Source: Ornithodoros turicata (lineage: Eukaryota > Arthropoda > Arachnida > Ixodida > Argasidae). Taken from it: a stretch of 64,000 nt of DNA. Below the pieces are notes generated by a model that searched no databases, was not told the origin of the DNA, and saw only the letters and a program-made list of their open reading frames with translations. Shown here in pieces: positions 1 to 12,483 of the stretch (the stretch's first letter is position 1; each line of letters opens with the position of its first letter). Location: positions 66,920,879 through 66,984,878 of the forward strand of contig NC_088201.1 of the NCBI RefSeq assembly GCF_037126465.1, in the 5' to 3' direction. Both the position numbers and the translations under genes were made by a program.

Positions 1-672
1 TTTGAGTCTATACGTTGCATCAATAAATATGTATTTACCCTATCAAAAATGTCTTAGTTATTTTGGAATAACGGGCGCCAGGTATGAAAACCAGTAGAAG
101 TCAATGGTAGCCAGGGCCGGCCGAAAGCAGAGCCAAACGGAGAGGTTGGTGATTGGCTGGCTGCTAGGCATCACGACGCATTTTCATTGGTCGTATGTCC
201 AGTGTTGCCTGAATTATCTCAAACTATGGGCTCTATGGGGAGCTGTGGGCGCCTGGTCATGCTTCCGCGGAGCTCCTCAGTTCTCCCCTTTCCCTCAGCC
301 TCTGACGTAACCTAACGCGACACATGATTGGCTGCCTCCCAGCGCAACAAACTGGACGCGGAGATCCCGGTATGAAGGAAGCAACGAACCGTAACCACGA
401 CATCGGGCACGTTGGTTACTCCGCGCCGACCGGTAGTGGAGGAACGCTGCCCACGTGGTTTCTCCGCCCATTTTCCCCTCTCCTGCGCAGAAGTTCAACT
501 TGCCCAGCGTATTAATTGTAAAACGATTCCTTACTTCCGGCGTCTGGCAGTTGGCTGCTCCATCCACCTGTACCAACGAGAAGCGCCCACTGTATGTGAT
601 TAATTGTTCACGAAGGAACACAGTAATTGTGAAAAAATGGCTAGGAAGCAAGCGAGCTGGTGAAGATGATGC
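1..672. other. Gene-free, CpG-rich flank
   Basis: I see no protein-coding exon. Between about 90 and 500 the DNA is GC-rich with several CpGs, CCAAT/ATTGG boxes (near 150 and 325) and a TGACGTAA CRE-like site near 303. This could be a promoter or simply transposon sequence. The open frames overlap each other on both strands and have no recognisable domain. Confidence 0.3.
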
Positions 673-781
673 ATAATGTAAAAACCCCGAGACTAGGGAA
701 CACGAAGGGACAGGCACAACACGAAGACTTCGTGTTGTGTCTGTCCCTTCGTGTTCCCTTGTCTCGGGGTTTTTACATTAT
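673..781. repeat. Near-perfect zero-loop palindrome (about 109 bp)
   Basis: Two 54-bp arms (673-726 and 728-781) are reverse complements around one central base at 727, with about three mismatches. The arm includes GAGACTAGGGAACACGAAGG and its complement. Single-stranded DNA or RNA from here would fold into a long hairpin. Similar but more diverged palindromes carrying a GAGAC...AGGGA...GGGACA core lie near 8,512 and 15,405, so this is a dispersed repeat family rather than a terminator. Confidence 0.85.
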
Positions 782-2035
782 ACAGTAATTGTGACTCGTT
801 ACACGATGCTATTCAATGTGTACGACCAGTTCAATTAGTACTCGTTACAGAAGATTACAAAAGATCCGAAAATCATGATATGTTTTATGTCTGCTGCTTC
901 GTTCATAAGGAGAAATAATCATGTATCTGCAAGAATGTAGTTTTGTCATTTCGTCATATTTGTAGTTGTGTATGCGTTATCGAGGCTTATAGGTATTGTG
1001 TGAAACGGGCAACATTTCTTTGAGTCTGAGGAGAACTTGGAAGACACCACACTTGTACAGTAACTTGAGTAGATAATTTAAGTTACGTATCTGAAATACT
1101 TTGGCGGGTAACTTTCTATCTTGCAAGTAGTTTCAAAGGTCGAGGGAGAGATCCTCTTTTGTCTCGGCGACGCGTTTTGCGCAGTACATATGCTATAGCG
1201 TCTGAGCTACTCGGGACACTCACGTCCCTCTTAGAAAGTGGCAGCGTGCAGAGCCTCCGGTTTGGGAGCATGCATGAGGCGATCTGTTGCCCTGAAGGGT
1301 ATGCGAGGAAACCACTGACATCCCCTATCCAGCAGGACAGAAGACCCGGCCGAATGCCGCGGCGAGTGAGGGCACGTAAAGTATTAATAACCCGTTACGA
1401 GGTCAAAACAATGAGGAAAAAACAGTAAATTCTGTCGTTTGTGTAGCTCATTCGTTCGCATCTGCATAGCGCCTGTTCAGTATTGGGGGTAGTGTGTCTA
1501 AAAAAATGAAACAAGCGAAAAAACAGGGCATCGGAAATCAGGACATGCTATCGGATAGCAATTTTGAGAAGCAGTTGTTCCTGCGAGCTAATAAAGCTTT
1601 TTAGTAATGCCATTTTCAACTTCACGCTCTTAGTATTTCTTTGATGATGAATTCCAACTGTGACGTCAAATTATCTTGAAAGTAACGAGTTACTTTTAAG
1701 AGTATTTAATGCTCTACCCTAAATACTTTTCGAGATTGGGTATTTAGTAGTGTACTCGGTTACTTTTTTGCCCAGTACTCAGTAACTTAACTTAGATACT
1801 TTTTGTGGGCATCTTGTACAAGTCTGGATGACACAGACAAAAACGAAGCTCCACCAGCTCGCTTGCCTTCTATCGATTTGTTGAAGTACTGTGTTCGCTC
1901 CTGCATTTGACTATCCTTAGGTATTAATTTGTGAAATACGGCTTCATGTAACTTGTGCGAGTCATTTTCACATCAATAACCAGTGCTTTTACGGTTGAGC
2001 TGCGTTGGGAAATAAGATAATGACAGCCCACTGTA
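782..2035. other. No gene recognised
   Basis: AT-rich sequence without a convincing exon. The stretch at 1,690-1,800 repeats a loose TTACTTT / AGTAACTTA motif. A CACCAGCTCGCTTGC string at about 1,850 also occurs beside the palindromes at 673 (reverse complement) and 8,512, so at least part is dispersed repeat. Confidence 0.4.
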
Positions 2036-4002
2036 CACTCTAAGAAAAAAAGGTGTAATTTTCTACCTTTTGGGGTAGAAGTGTGTTGTTACAGATTCTC
2101 AACCCTTTTGGGGTAGAAAGTGAGGGGTAGAAACACTTCTACCCCTTCATTTCTACCACACTGGTGGAACAGTTCTACCCCTGAGTGTGAAGAGTATTCT
2201 ACCCTGTTAGTGGCAAAATTCTGCCCCTACATGGTAAACTGTTATTCCTCTGGGGGGGTCTATCTTTTCTCTCCATATGGAAGACACCTCTACCCCAAGG
2301 ATGAGAAATATCTGCCCATCCTGACGCTAAATATTCAACCCTTCCCGGAAGACAGCTCTACCGTGAGTAGAACTGTTCTCCCTTATTGGAAGATAATTTT
2401 TTACCCGAAATGGTAACAATCTCTGCTATTATTCGTGCTGTGCCTACCGGTGGCATATCTCTACCCGTAATGACGGGGCATTTAGACCTTGTAGGGAAAT
2501 ATTTACTCCGCCTTTCATGAAGGACGTCTGCCCTTCTGAGAAGAACTTGACATATAGTATTTGTGTGGATGAGATAGAATATATACGTAGACAACTGCTA
2601 CTGGTCACAGCATTTTATTACCACGTCACAATTGGAATCGTACACTTGCGCTTTCCAATGCGAAAGGTACATCCATATTAAAGAAGCCTGAGCACGGAGA
2701 CACGAAAGAAAACACAGCACAACACAGAAGACTCCATTGTTGCATCCATCAGACTGCACAGCACCTGCATAGACTGTCTTGCACATTCCACATGCGTGCA
2801 CCATAACAAGGGCATCGGGATAACTTCTGAGGGCTTGACATTTCACACTACTGTGTCGCTCTAAATACACACGAACCTTCGCTCGGTGTGTAATATCTGC
2901 CCGGAGGAACACGTGGCAGGACGGATGATTTCAACTGAAATGTAAATGGCATTAATAGAACATTTAAGATAAGCGATAAATAATAACGACGGTACATGTT
3001 TCACTCCTCAGAAATATGTTTACATGTGTGATTCCCACAGAAATAAGCAGGCAAAAAGAAGGCTATCCCGGCAGTGGACAAAAGCAAAAAAAAAAAAAAA
3101 AATAAACAAATAACACAGAGCACATCTAAAAAACCATGACTCGAGCGATAAGTGCCTTCTCCCATTAAACAGTGGCTCACCGTATGTTACGGCTCCGTTT
3201 CTTCATTTTCGAAGTGGATCCTGTAATCACATCCGGCGGGCGCTGATAAGGTGCCGTGCTAAAGTTGTCATGGTGACCTGCGTGTATTACACAAACGCAT
3301 TTGCTCATGTTGAAGTTTCATAGGATGCTGAAAAAGTGTCGGACGACATGCCGATCAACCCGAACACGCAAAACACATCTGATCACTGCATATAAGACGC
3401 TCGGGATGAAAAATCTTGAATATCAAAATTACTCACCTGATTCTGTCCTAACTCCACCTTGCTTATGTTCATACCATTGCAGCCGAAGCGATAACACCTT
3501 CCACCACGGAGATGCGAATACCTGACTCAGCATAGCCATTAGGCCGCACACATGGCCTTCGGTGCAGCAATGTCCACGTGCAAACCGACAGTCTGTCACT
3601 TCCAGCGTTCGTCTCTATACTGACCCCTTTTACACAATCAGCGATTCCGCGCAAGCGCAGACACTCCGTGTTTGGTCGCTCTGGCTTATCTCTTGAACAG
3701 TGACCTCGAAGCTGGACCAAACGCCTTTGTGCGCAGGATTAGTAAACCTCAACTATTCTCGTCGCTTGGGTGACTCCATTTACACTTCCATTAGTGACCC
3801 TGCTACGAAACACACAAAAAGAAAAAAGAGTCACTTGAACCCTAATAGTGACAAGAATGCCACAGTGGTTCTACCGTTAGGGGGAGAGAGTTGAGTAAAA
3901 GGGTAGAAACAGCACAACTTCAACCTGCAGTCGGTAGAGAGAAAATAGGTCGGGGAGAACTGTTGCGCTTCTACCCGTTTTCAACCTTTTTTTCTTAGAG
4001 TG
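2036..4002. mobile_element. 1.97-kb non-autonomous TIR element (family A)
   Basis: The left end CACTCTAAGAAAAAAAGG (from 2,036) is matched by its reverse complement ending at 4,002. TA dinucleotides flank both ends (2,034-2,035 and 4,003-4,004), which fits a Tc1/mariner-type TA target duplication. Inside the left end, a TTCTACCC(C) motif recurs at roughly 30-bp spacing from about 2,070 to 2,480. Its complement GGGTAGAA and related copies occur near the right end (3,865-3,980). Such subterminal repeats often serve as transposase-binding sites. No transposase reading frame is visible. A shorter relative lies at 36,447-36,779. Confidence 0.75.
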
Positions 4003-5934
4003 TACTCACCGTATGAGCCTTCCATGACGGTCTAGACACCTAAAAAAGGAAAAAAAATGAGGCATTTTGTATTACAATTTTACGTCCATTTACTGTACGA
4101 TCCAAAACACGGTAACTATGTGTTTGAAGAAATACTAGATAACATGCGTAAAGGCTTGTTTTATGAACCTTGAAGAAGTGAGCGCTGTCGATGGAAAAAC
4201 TAAAAAGATGACGCTAAGTAACTGATGAAGCTATTCTAATTGCCTGCATGTCCTTGTCACCGAGTGTCTTGTCACCTTCTGAAAATAAAGTTGTTGTTTC
4301 ACCGAGTGTTGTAGAGAGCGTCGCTAGGTTTTGGATTTGCGTTGCAAATAGTACTTGGCTAGCTAGAAAAGAAAAAAAAAGGCACACACACAAAACGGGA
4401 CTTCATTACGTCACAGACTCAACGCTGTAACGGAAACGAAAATGATTGGCAGGTATTAAATTAATTACTGGCATGTAACAACACAACTGATTTTCACCTG
4501 ATGACTTTAGTTACTGTAATATATGTCCTGTTCCACGCGACGCCATTTTTATTCATTTAACCATTCATAAGGGTTTGACAACGAGACATATCCGAGGCAG
4601 GCTACAAATATGGGCGGCACGAACACGTAAGCCCCCAACGCCCATAATCAAGGAAATATCATTTTTCCTGACTTGTTTGAATTGGTCAAGGTTGGCAGTG
4701 ATTTATCCAGACCCCCCCCCCCCCCCCCTTTACACACCCTAACATCCCCCAAATGTTCAGTGACACCCCCTTAAAGCTCAGCTACGCCGATTTTCGAGTG
4801 TTACAGAATGGAATGGTACTCATACGATGTGTTCATAAGGGAACACTGATTATGTATGCAAAATAGTTATCCCAAACTCCTCGCGGTTTTCCGAAAAAGC
4901 GAATTTTTAGTTTCACTGACATCCCGTCTTGTGGCCCGCAAACCCTGTGTCGACGACACATTCGTGGTCTGCCCGCGCTCCGGCTTGGCATGACTTTTGG
5001 CTTGGTTTCTTCCGCCAAGCCGGCTAGTTTCTTCTGCCGAGCCGTCTGCTGCGCAGATTCACATTGGGGAAGTGATAAACAGTTCGCTATTAGGGAGCCA
5101 GTATATTTCTGGACTTCACTAAACCCACGAGGAACGTGAGTTTTGCTTCCTTCGACTGCAAAGCATTTGCTAGGCCAGTACAGGTGTGGTTCGTGTTCTG
5201 TGCTGCGTGCCGACAATGCGTGAGCATTTTGCTCCCGTCTGCAAGAACACTTCAGCATGCAGTTCCAGTGTTTCAAACCACAATTTTCCGAAAGGCGAAA
5301 GAGAAATCTATTGACTGCAACAATCGGTTACAACTTCGACTGTGTGCCACCTTCGAAAGCAGCGATTTGATCAGTTCATCTGGCTCATACGAATGTTACG
5401 GAAGCAATGCGCAACTTCTTTCACAAGAAGCCGAAGATGTCTCGTCCGGGATGCTGTGCCAACCTTACCTGCAGCAGGAGATTGCAGGGGCAGGACTGGG
5501 AAGCAGATAAAGGTAAGACGCGTAATGTTAGACAAGTCAGTCATGCGGTGCAAATTGCATCACGTAGAAGAGAAAAATACGCTATCTGTTAGTTACTGCT
5601 TCATCCTTTAGAGATTACGCCCCAGCGGGTACAGATTTGGAATTGCCTTATTTGTTAAATGATTTCGCAGGCATTCTGGCACCACCGAAAAGCTTGCACT
5701 CCTCGTCTCAACTATCACCGTCTGGGGTTCAAGCTGAAGGCTGTCACCAGTGCCAACCAGACGCCCCTTCAAAGTTCATCTGTTTTTGTTGACGGAACAG
5801 TGACACCTGGTACTGAAACGTTTCATTTTCCGATTAATCAAGTGCATTCCACCACTTGTGCTCGACTTCTTGTGTTCGTATACCCTTGCTGTTGCTCGCT
5901 AGCTTATAGCAACCATGCCTGAGGTGCCAGCGCT
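4003..5934. other. No confirmed gene; poly-C tract and weak ORFs
   Basis: A 17-base C run sits at 4,712-4,728. Overlapping open frames of 60-147 codons lie on both strands between 4,830 and 5,610. One short plus frame at about 5,437-5,512 is Cys-rich and is followed by GTAAGA, so it could be an exon, but no domain can be named. I leave it unassigned. Confidence 0.3.
4712..4728. repeat. (C)17 tract
   Basis: An uninterrupted run of 17 cytosines. It is one of seven C or G runs of 11-19 bases in the window, the others starting near 11,233, 19,805, 30,505, 34,418, 39,002 and 42,480. At least two sit in a shared repeat context. Confidence 0.9.
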
Positions 5935-6300
5935 TTCAGAGTACATTTAAGCAGTATCATCGTATCATATGCACGGCAGCACATCTTGTGTATTTTGAGT
6001 AAGGTATAAATTCACTGTTGGCTCAGCTGTTGTATTTTGGTCACAAATAAGGTGTTCTTCCAGAGCGCTCAAGGGCAGTTCAAGCAGTTTCATGCGTGCA
6101 ACAGCACATACTTTTTCTCAGTTTTCACTAAGGTAAATCGAAATCTTCCAGTTGATGTCTTTCGGTCATAAATTATGTTTTCCAAGACATTCAAACAGCA
6201 TCATGTGTGCAACAGTACACACTTTTTCTCAGGTGAAGTAAGGTAAATCTGTCTGCCGTGGTGTTCTGGCAGTGCAGCAGAAGCTTTTGTTGAATTCAAG
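5935..6300. repeat. Degenerate tandem repeat, about 115-bp unit
   Basis: About three units can be lined up by eye. Each contains a block like CATGYGTGCAACAGYACAYAC, then TTTTTCTCAG, then AAGGTAAATC, followed by GGTCAYAAATWA. Units start near 5,950, 6,090 and 6,205. The copies differ at many positions, so the array is old. Confidence 0.55.
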
Positions 6301-6834
6301 TGGTATCATGTATACAAAAACTTGTTTTATGCCCTTCTGTAGCTGCTGTACTAATATTGTGAGTACAGAGACATTCCTGCAGAACATATCGGAGCATCTT
6401 GTGTGCTATTGTTTGTATCATCTGCAGCAGTATATTGATAATGTTAATTATTCAATGACTTCAGCTAACATTTACGTTCTTACTTCCAGGTAAACCTGTC
6501 ACGCAGATGCCCTACCCCTTGGTATGCATAGTTCAAGATTGTACCGAAACAATCCACCTGGAGCATTATTCTTCAATTGGCATTACTATCACAACACACC
6601 ACATACTGCATGTCTATGGCGCGTGTACAATGCATCAAACCTATTCTCAGGTACAGGCCAGCTGGTACGCAATTACAACATGAAATAACTGACACAGAGA
6701 CCGTAAAGTCATGACTTTTCCTCCGCGCCTCGGGTTTCATGTTATTATCCTCACATGCAGATCAATTTGCCTGTGCTGTGCAGCATGAGCAAAAGCATAT
6801 ATTGTTTGTGGTCACATGACACGGAACACAAATA

Positions 6835-7556
6835 CAGTGAAACCTTCCTATGTTGGACACCCGCGGTGCAGCCGAAGCGTCTCCTACTTATAGAGGTGTC
6901 CGAGTTACAGAATATGACGGCAACAAAAAATGGAAGAGATCACAGCTGTGAGAAATGTCCCCCTTCTTCAATTTAAGGTCCTTAGTGGTACCTGGTGGTG
7001 GTTCCTGGTAGTGGTACCTCTACCCACTCTTCACTGATAATTATTACTGATTTTAGTATATTGAATTCCGTTCAGATTCTACTCAATGGCATTACCTCTA
7101 GAGCTTTTCGAGCAGCAAGGACTTGTCTCTGAAGCGTCAGCCCACTTCTCATAGCTTTGGTGCAGTGTTTGTTCAAAGGCTCTAGACAGACTGAAGACAA
7201 GTGCTCACATAAAGAATTACAATGTAGGCTGACAGCACTTGTTTTTTTTTTTTTTTTTTGACTCTAAAAACTAAAGCAACAAAATGCTGAGACCAGTATA
7301 GGGGAAAAAAGGGGCAAAAGTCAAGGCCACTGGCTCATTTTGGGACTTTTTGGTGCAAAGATGGGCCGATATTGAGGTAATTTGACCAGGGTTTTCTCCG
7401 ACTTTGCAGGGAAAACCCTATCCTACTTCCAAGATAGGGAGGTGTTCGACACAGAGAACTTCGTCCCCATGTAGTTTCAATGGGAGCCTGCCCGTGCAAT
7501 GAAATCATGGGGAGTTGTCCGAGGTAGGCAGGTGTCCGACTTTGGAGGTTTTACTG
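6835..7556. mobile_element. pogo/Tigger-like MITE, 722 bp
   Basis: The left end CAGTGAAACCTTCC and the right end GGAGGTTTTACTG are inverted repeats, each followed internally by a GGACACC / GGTGTCC block. TA flanks both sides (6,833-6,834 and 7,557-7,558). The CAGT..AACC terminus with a TA duplication is typical of pogo/Tigger elements. No transposase frame is present, so this is a non-autonomous deletion derivative. The interior includes a run of about 18 T at about 7,242. Confidence 0.7.
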
Positions 7557-8511
7557 TACTATAGAGCATTCTACATCATGTAATCTAACAGTTGTACACG
7601 TTCGGATATTTTAACCATGTAATTTACCCTGCATGCACCATACCATGTTCAAACACGAACAACTGCTAGAGAGCAGCATGTACTGTTTCCGTATAGCACT
7701 TATGGCTTGCGTCCTGTGATCGGAAACAGTGGTGTCTTTTTTCTGCTACAACCAGTAAACTACAATAAAGGTTTAGAAATACTGTGTCATACCATAAAGC
7801 ACTATGGGAAATGGCAGTTTGAAAAACTGGAGAAGATTGTCATTAGAATGGGGGACATGTTCTACGGTGAAATTTTTTACAGTGTGTGCTGTACCACGTA
7901 ATGCACTGCAGGCCTACCACAGTATGGTAACGCTCTGAATACTGATTTGCTCAAAAAAGGAATGTGTGCATTTCTTGTACTAACTTCCCCTTACGCAAGG
8001 TTGTAGAAAAATGTTTTCAGCTAATGGGGAGGGAGAGGACATCATTCTGGAGTCTCGTTGACCTACAATGTGTCGTGTGTGAAGGTCATTTTGAAGAGTG
8101 TAGGTGGTACAAGACTGTGTTCCCACATTCTTGGCAGTGTTGACTAATAACCATAATAAAGTAGAGGGTACATTTGTTGCTTCATATATTTGTGTCATGG
8201 CAAAGTATGTAGAGATACATCTGTTTCAACATGCAGGTGACAAAACTACTTTTTATGCCAAAACTATGACAAATAGTTGTCTGTTCAGCACCACTAATCA
8301 TGTGCCAGCCTCCATGACATGTCTGTGACATTCCAAAGTGATTAACATGTCCCATAGATGTGTGCAATGCTGAAGATGACTGTGTACCTTCCATGGATTC
8401 TTGATTCAAGAAAAGTACTGTGTGATTTGCTAACAGCGCCTGGCTGTACCTTCACAATTCTACATAAAAATATGTGAAGTTTGCCGAAGGAAACATCATG
8501 AAGGTCCATAG
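7557..8511. other. No gene recognised
   Basis: AT-rich sequence with overlapping short open frames (60-76 codons) on both strands and no recognisable domain or splice-site pattern. Probably unclassified repeat or intergenic DNA. Confidence 0.35.
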
Positions 8512-8605
8512 CGAAAAACCCTGAGACGAGGGATAGGAAGGGACATACACAATGTCTCAACATAGCGTGTTTATGTCCCTTCTTGTATCTCCTCTTCAGG
8601 TCTCG
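8512..8605. repeat. Imperfect palindrome, hairpin family member 2
   Basis: GAGACGAGGGATAGGAAGGG on the left pairs imperfectly with CCCTTCTTGTATCTCCTC on the right around a loop of about 15-20 bases. It shares its core with the palindrome at 673-781. Both are next to a CACCAGCTCGCTTGCT string, read in opposite orientation relative to the window. Confidence 0.6.
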
Positions 8606-10914
8606 CCATCATGGACACTATCACCAGCTCGCTTGCTGATGAACCGTTCTTTCAACGATAAGGGTCACTTTCATGGACTGGATGGCAGCCAACATGCTGT
8701 TAATAAAAATAATGGAAGGAGCTCAATATGATCCTTAGGCTGTGCGTGGTCATTGCTTTCTGACAAATGGTGACTTAGAATTTCAGGACAGTGCCTGCAG
8801 TGGTAGCATTCTTATGTTCTCACCCTTGACGCCCATTGTGTGTCATCGGTCATCTGTAATCTGCTAATATGCACATAGCTAAAACAAAGTATATTTGTAT
8901 TTCTTTGAATACAGTTGGTACAGCACATTGTTTTTTACATGTTCTTTGGAAAATATAAATAAAAAATTATCTACTCTGCAAGTCTCCTGTCAGCTCTACA
9001 GAGCAGCTTCGAATTTCACTAGAAGCCACGTGTGAAACCTAGACCAAACTAGTGGTGAAGGTCCATATAGGTAATAGATAGATACTATTATTATTATTAG
9101 ATCATAGGTCAGGCTTAGGTCCTGGTTGGTAGCAACGCATTTGAATCTTATTAAAAATTGGTGCAGGAGGTGACCAACGTCACTAAATACACCAACTGAC
9201 TCTCACAAATTTTGTGGTGTTATACTTTTGAAACAACATTAATACGCTGCAGCGGTCTTTTCTCCTTTGTTCCCTTTAACCTAGAAATATTAGGTCTTCG
9301 GCATCACCAGCCTTAGTTGCTGAGCATGCAGTTATTTACGTTGAGCATTGCAGTTTCATATTTGTTTCTTTGGACAAGCAAGCCCGCTTCCCCATTTTGA
9401 TAAGAGTCTTTCAGCTTTGACAGGGCATTTGTGGACAAGGAAAACATTTGGACTATTGTGTATTTTGCTATGAAGTGCACCGTACAAGGCAGAGGACACC
9501 GTCAACCATTTCTACCAAGGTTATTAAATTTGTGATAAAGTACATATACCTTTTGTCACTGACTAATTTGGTGGCAAAGTTACTTGAGTGGCAGTTGTGC
9601 AATTTTAAGCACATGTTTTAAAAAAAATAGGATATGGGAAGTGCTGACTAGTTGAACATGTGGAGTACCCAATATAATAATTGGGGGTTTACGTCGCGAG
9701 ACAACTGAGTGTAGAATACACAGCACAGTGTAATGTTCCTTATTCTGGCAATGTTAGCATGGTTCAAGAAGTGGGAAATGTTGCACTACCCTTAATAACA
9801 TCTGTTGGGCCCAGCAAACAGGATACACATACCCTGATCTGAAGACACTATGCCTAACTCAAAAGCAATATGAGATCAACGTGTTTATTTGCGAAACTAT
9901 TATGAATGAAATATGGCCTGTGTGGTATAGAACAATGCGCACACTCAAGTAAACATGCAAAAAATAGGTATAAGGGCTCTCGACCTACATGCCGCGATGC
10001 GCTCTACGATATAAACAACACACTACAAAACTACATCCAACACTTTTTGTGCGGGGCAGCTCTAATGAGCACTTTCATATAACCGACGAATGATTCAACG
10101 AATGCAGTTCGAGTGGTCACGATACATTCCTACGTCGTTCATTGCAGTCGCGCTATGATGCTGCACAATATATGTATCTCGTGTAACAAGCCTGGCAATC
10201 GCACGATGTGCATGGGCAGAAATACGGCCTTCTTTCTTTGAAGACCAGTCCTCTGCAGGTATATTCTCAAACAGTCACCAAGTCTCACGTTGTTGCTCAA
10301 TCGCTCCCATTCCAGCACTTGTTGTAAAAGCAGCAAACGGGTTGACGTGAATGGCAGCTGAACGGTTGAACTGCGAAGTTCTCGAGCACATAATCACAAT
10401 TTCACGCCGAAAATGATGTTGAGGTGAGTTCGCGGTTGTTGTTACAATCGTTCAATAGTTCTCGGGATTACCTCGGACGAAACGCTCATCGTAGCCGGCG
10501 GCCATAACTGGATTTCCTCGCAAACGGGAGAAGACGCTAGGGAAGTCAGAGAAAGCCTCAGCTTTCATCCAATCAGACGCACGATTCTCTATCTACGTAG
10601 ATGGAGCAGGTTTATCCCATCTACGTCACAAAAATGGCTGCGCCCATGGCTTGTTTTGGTTTCTTTGATGAATTAATTTTCGTAATAGGAAGACAAAATT
10701 GAGAAACGAAGGTGCGTTTCGGGGGCAGTTGGATGTGCTCGTTCTGAATATCACAACCGTTTCAACACATCGGGAAATCGGCGTAGCTGACCTTTAACTT
10801 TTTCACCTGTGTACCCCCCTGTGTACCCCCTACAGGTGGGTGCCCTTGCGATTTCGGCTTAGACACATGTCGTTAATGGTATGTTAGTTAAACTGTAATG
10901 AAGTTACTATAATA
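8606..10914. other. No gene recognised
   Basis: Over 2 kb without a supportable exon. A GGGGTTTACGTCGCGAGAC-like string near 9,690 recurs near 37,213, so it belongs to a dispersed repeat. A 65-codon minus frame (10,336-10,139) was examined and not recognised. The 10,440-10,640 stretch is CpG-richer and contains CATCTACGTAGATG. Confidence 0.35.
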
Positions 10915-11200
10915 ATGAACCCCGCGCCGCGAAGCAACTGCGGATATGAGCGGCGTAGAGACGTGGACAGATGGAGAGATGACAGCAGGAAGGAGTGGGG
11001 GACAGGGAGGTTAGTATGCGTCCTGTGCCGACTTCAGGGGGAACTGTGCCGACACTCATCTGGAAAGTCTTCCGAAAACCAGGGAAAACCTCAAACAGCA
11101 CAGCCGGTGACAGGATTCCAACCCGTCTCACCTCCCAGTCTCGGCGTGGAAAGCGATCATCCTAACCACTCTGCCACGGGAGCCGGTGCAGAATATTTCG
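10915..11200 (-). mobile_element. tRNA-Ser-derived SINE (Ruka-like), copy 1
   Basis: Read on the minus strand, the 5' end (about 11,195 downward) resembles a tRNA-Ser: an A-box-like TGGCAGAGTGGTTAGG and a B-box-like GGGTTGGAATCC about 45 bases later. The body then continues for about 200 bases to about 10,915. The second copy at 33,536-33,850 shares head and body (ACTGGGAGGT, CAGCCGG, TTAGTATG on the plus strand). Ixodid ticks are known for a tRNA-Ser-derived SINE named Ruka. The match is by structure and memory, not alignment. Confidence 0.7.
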
Positions 11201-11232
11201 TGAAAGGCATGTAAATACACCCCCGTATGGAG

Positions 11233-11245
11233 CCCCCCCCCCCCC
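11233..11245. repeat. (C)13 tract
   Basis: Thirteen consecutive C just 5' of AAATCCTGGG. Similar C runs near AATCCTG also occur in the MITE at 19,713-19,850. Confidence 0.85.
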
Positions 11246-11340
11246 AAATCCTGGGTAAACCACTGATGATTGTTACCAGGAGAGACAATAATATGCATTA
11301 CGTTGCATTGATACACTGCGCTGAAAACAAGATACAATAT

Positions 11341-11393
11341 GCATTATGTTGCACTAAATCATTCATCATCTTAAAATAAAGTTGTTGTTGTTG
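11341..11393 (+). mobile_element. 3' tail of a SINE/LINE
   Basis: The text ends in AAAATAAAGTTGTTGTTGTTG, a poly(A)-signal-like tail followed by a GTT microsatellite. The reverse complement of this tail is built into the 161-bp minisatellite unit at 53.9-59.8 kb. Confidence 0.5.
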
Positions 11394-11799
11394 ATCCAAA
11401 GAGACAACATGCATTAGAAAATGCATCACACTAAGCATCTTCATCTTCATCTTCAAAAGAGTTCACTGAGTTGCCTGGCAACCCCTCTAGCTTTCGTACA
11501 AGGTAGTAGCGTTTAAAAATATCAGTTATATATATAACGGAACGGCGCGATTTATTTGCTATGTGTAGTATACGTAGATACCTAGACAGTTCACGTGGTC
11601 TAATATAGGTAAGTAGACGAGTCTATTTTTTTGTAATAGCCATTACGTAACAGATAATAAGTATAAAAACTTTCCCCCTACGATTCTGCAATGTTTCCAT
11701 ACTTGCCTTTAACTGTAGCACACTCTACACTGTAATTTCAGTAGATAAACCTGATTGCCATCCTTTGAACTTGTTCTAGCATCAATTTATTACCGTATC

Positions 11800-12483
11800 A
11801 AATTTCTGATAGCGGTCCCAAACTGAGCTAACGTATTCCAATGACGGAAGGATAACAGACCTGTAGGCCATTAACTTTACATTCATTGGTGCGTTATAAA
11901 GTTTTCACTTCAAGAGTTTGAGTTTTTGTACGCAATATTAACAATATTATTGATATGTCTTCCCCAGTGCACATCATACGTTATGGTCATGCCCAAGTAT
12001 ATGAAGTATTCTACTTCCCTAAGCGTGTTTCGCTGAATGATATAGGGGTATTTAAATGGCGGGGTCTGATCTGATATATGGCAAACAATACTTTTCTGCA
12101 AATTAATTCTCATGTTCCATTTATCGCTGAGTCTGATCTTCTGTATCTATACGTCTGTAAACGATGCAGTCATCTGCAAAAAAAGCTTAACTCTAGCTGA
12201 AGTAGGGATGTTATTGGCAGTATAATTAATACACAGTAAAAAAAAGCAGCGGGCCCAACACAGGCCACTGTGAGACACCAGAATATAGCTCCCGAATACC
12301 ACAGACAACAACAACAACACAACCCATCAACGACTGACCGCGGTTTAAGAGGAATGAGCGAATGCAGTTCATAGCTTTCTTATCAACACCATACCACTCA
12401 AGCTTACCTAAACAAACTGCCAGTGCCAGTACACAATAAAAGCAGCGGAAGAACGTCGCTAAAGTTGGAGGTAAGGACGACAT
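11800..12483 (-). pseudogene. LINE reverse-transcriptase remnant
   Basis: Minus-strand frames line up with the palm and thumb region of a non-LTR retrotransposon reverse transcriptase. From 12,483 downward I read KLEWYGVDKKAMNCIRSFL, an SGVSQWPVLGPLLF block (family form SGVPQGSVLGPLLF), then the catalytic motif as LFFADDCIVYR near 12,185. The piece 12,113-11,910 (KSIVCHISDQ, YFIYLGMTITYDVHWGRHI) matches the downstream YLG.TI...L.W..HI stretch of such proteins. The reading frame changes and is stopped in places, so this is a dead fragment. The 5' endonuclease half is not adjacent. The clade (Jockey/CR1/I-like) cannot be decided by eye. Confidence 0.75.

Noticed and set aside
295..717. 140-codon minus ORF as a gene
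   Set aside because: It runs through the palindrome's left arm and is opposed by several plus frames; no motif.
4833..5510. 147-codon minus and 124-codon plus ORFs
   Set aside because: Antiparallel overlap with no domain; Cys/Arg-rich composition follows base composition.
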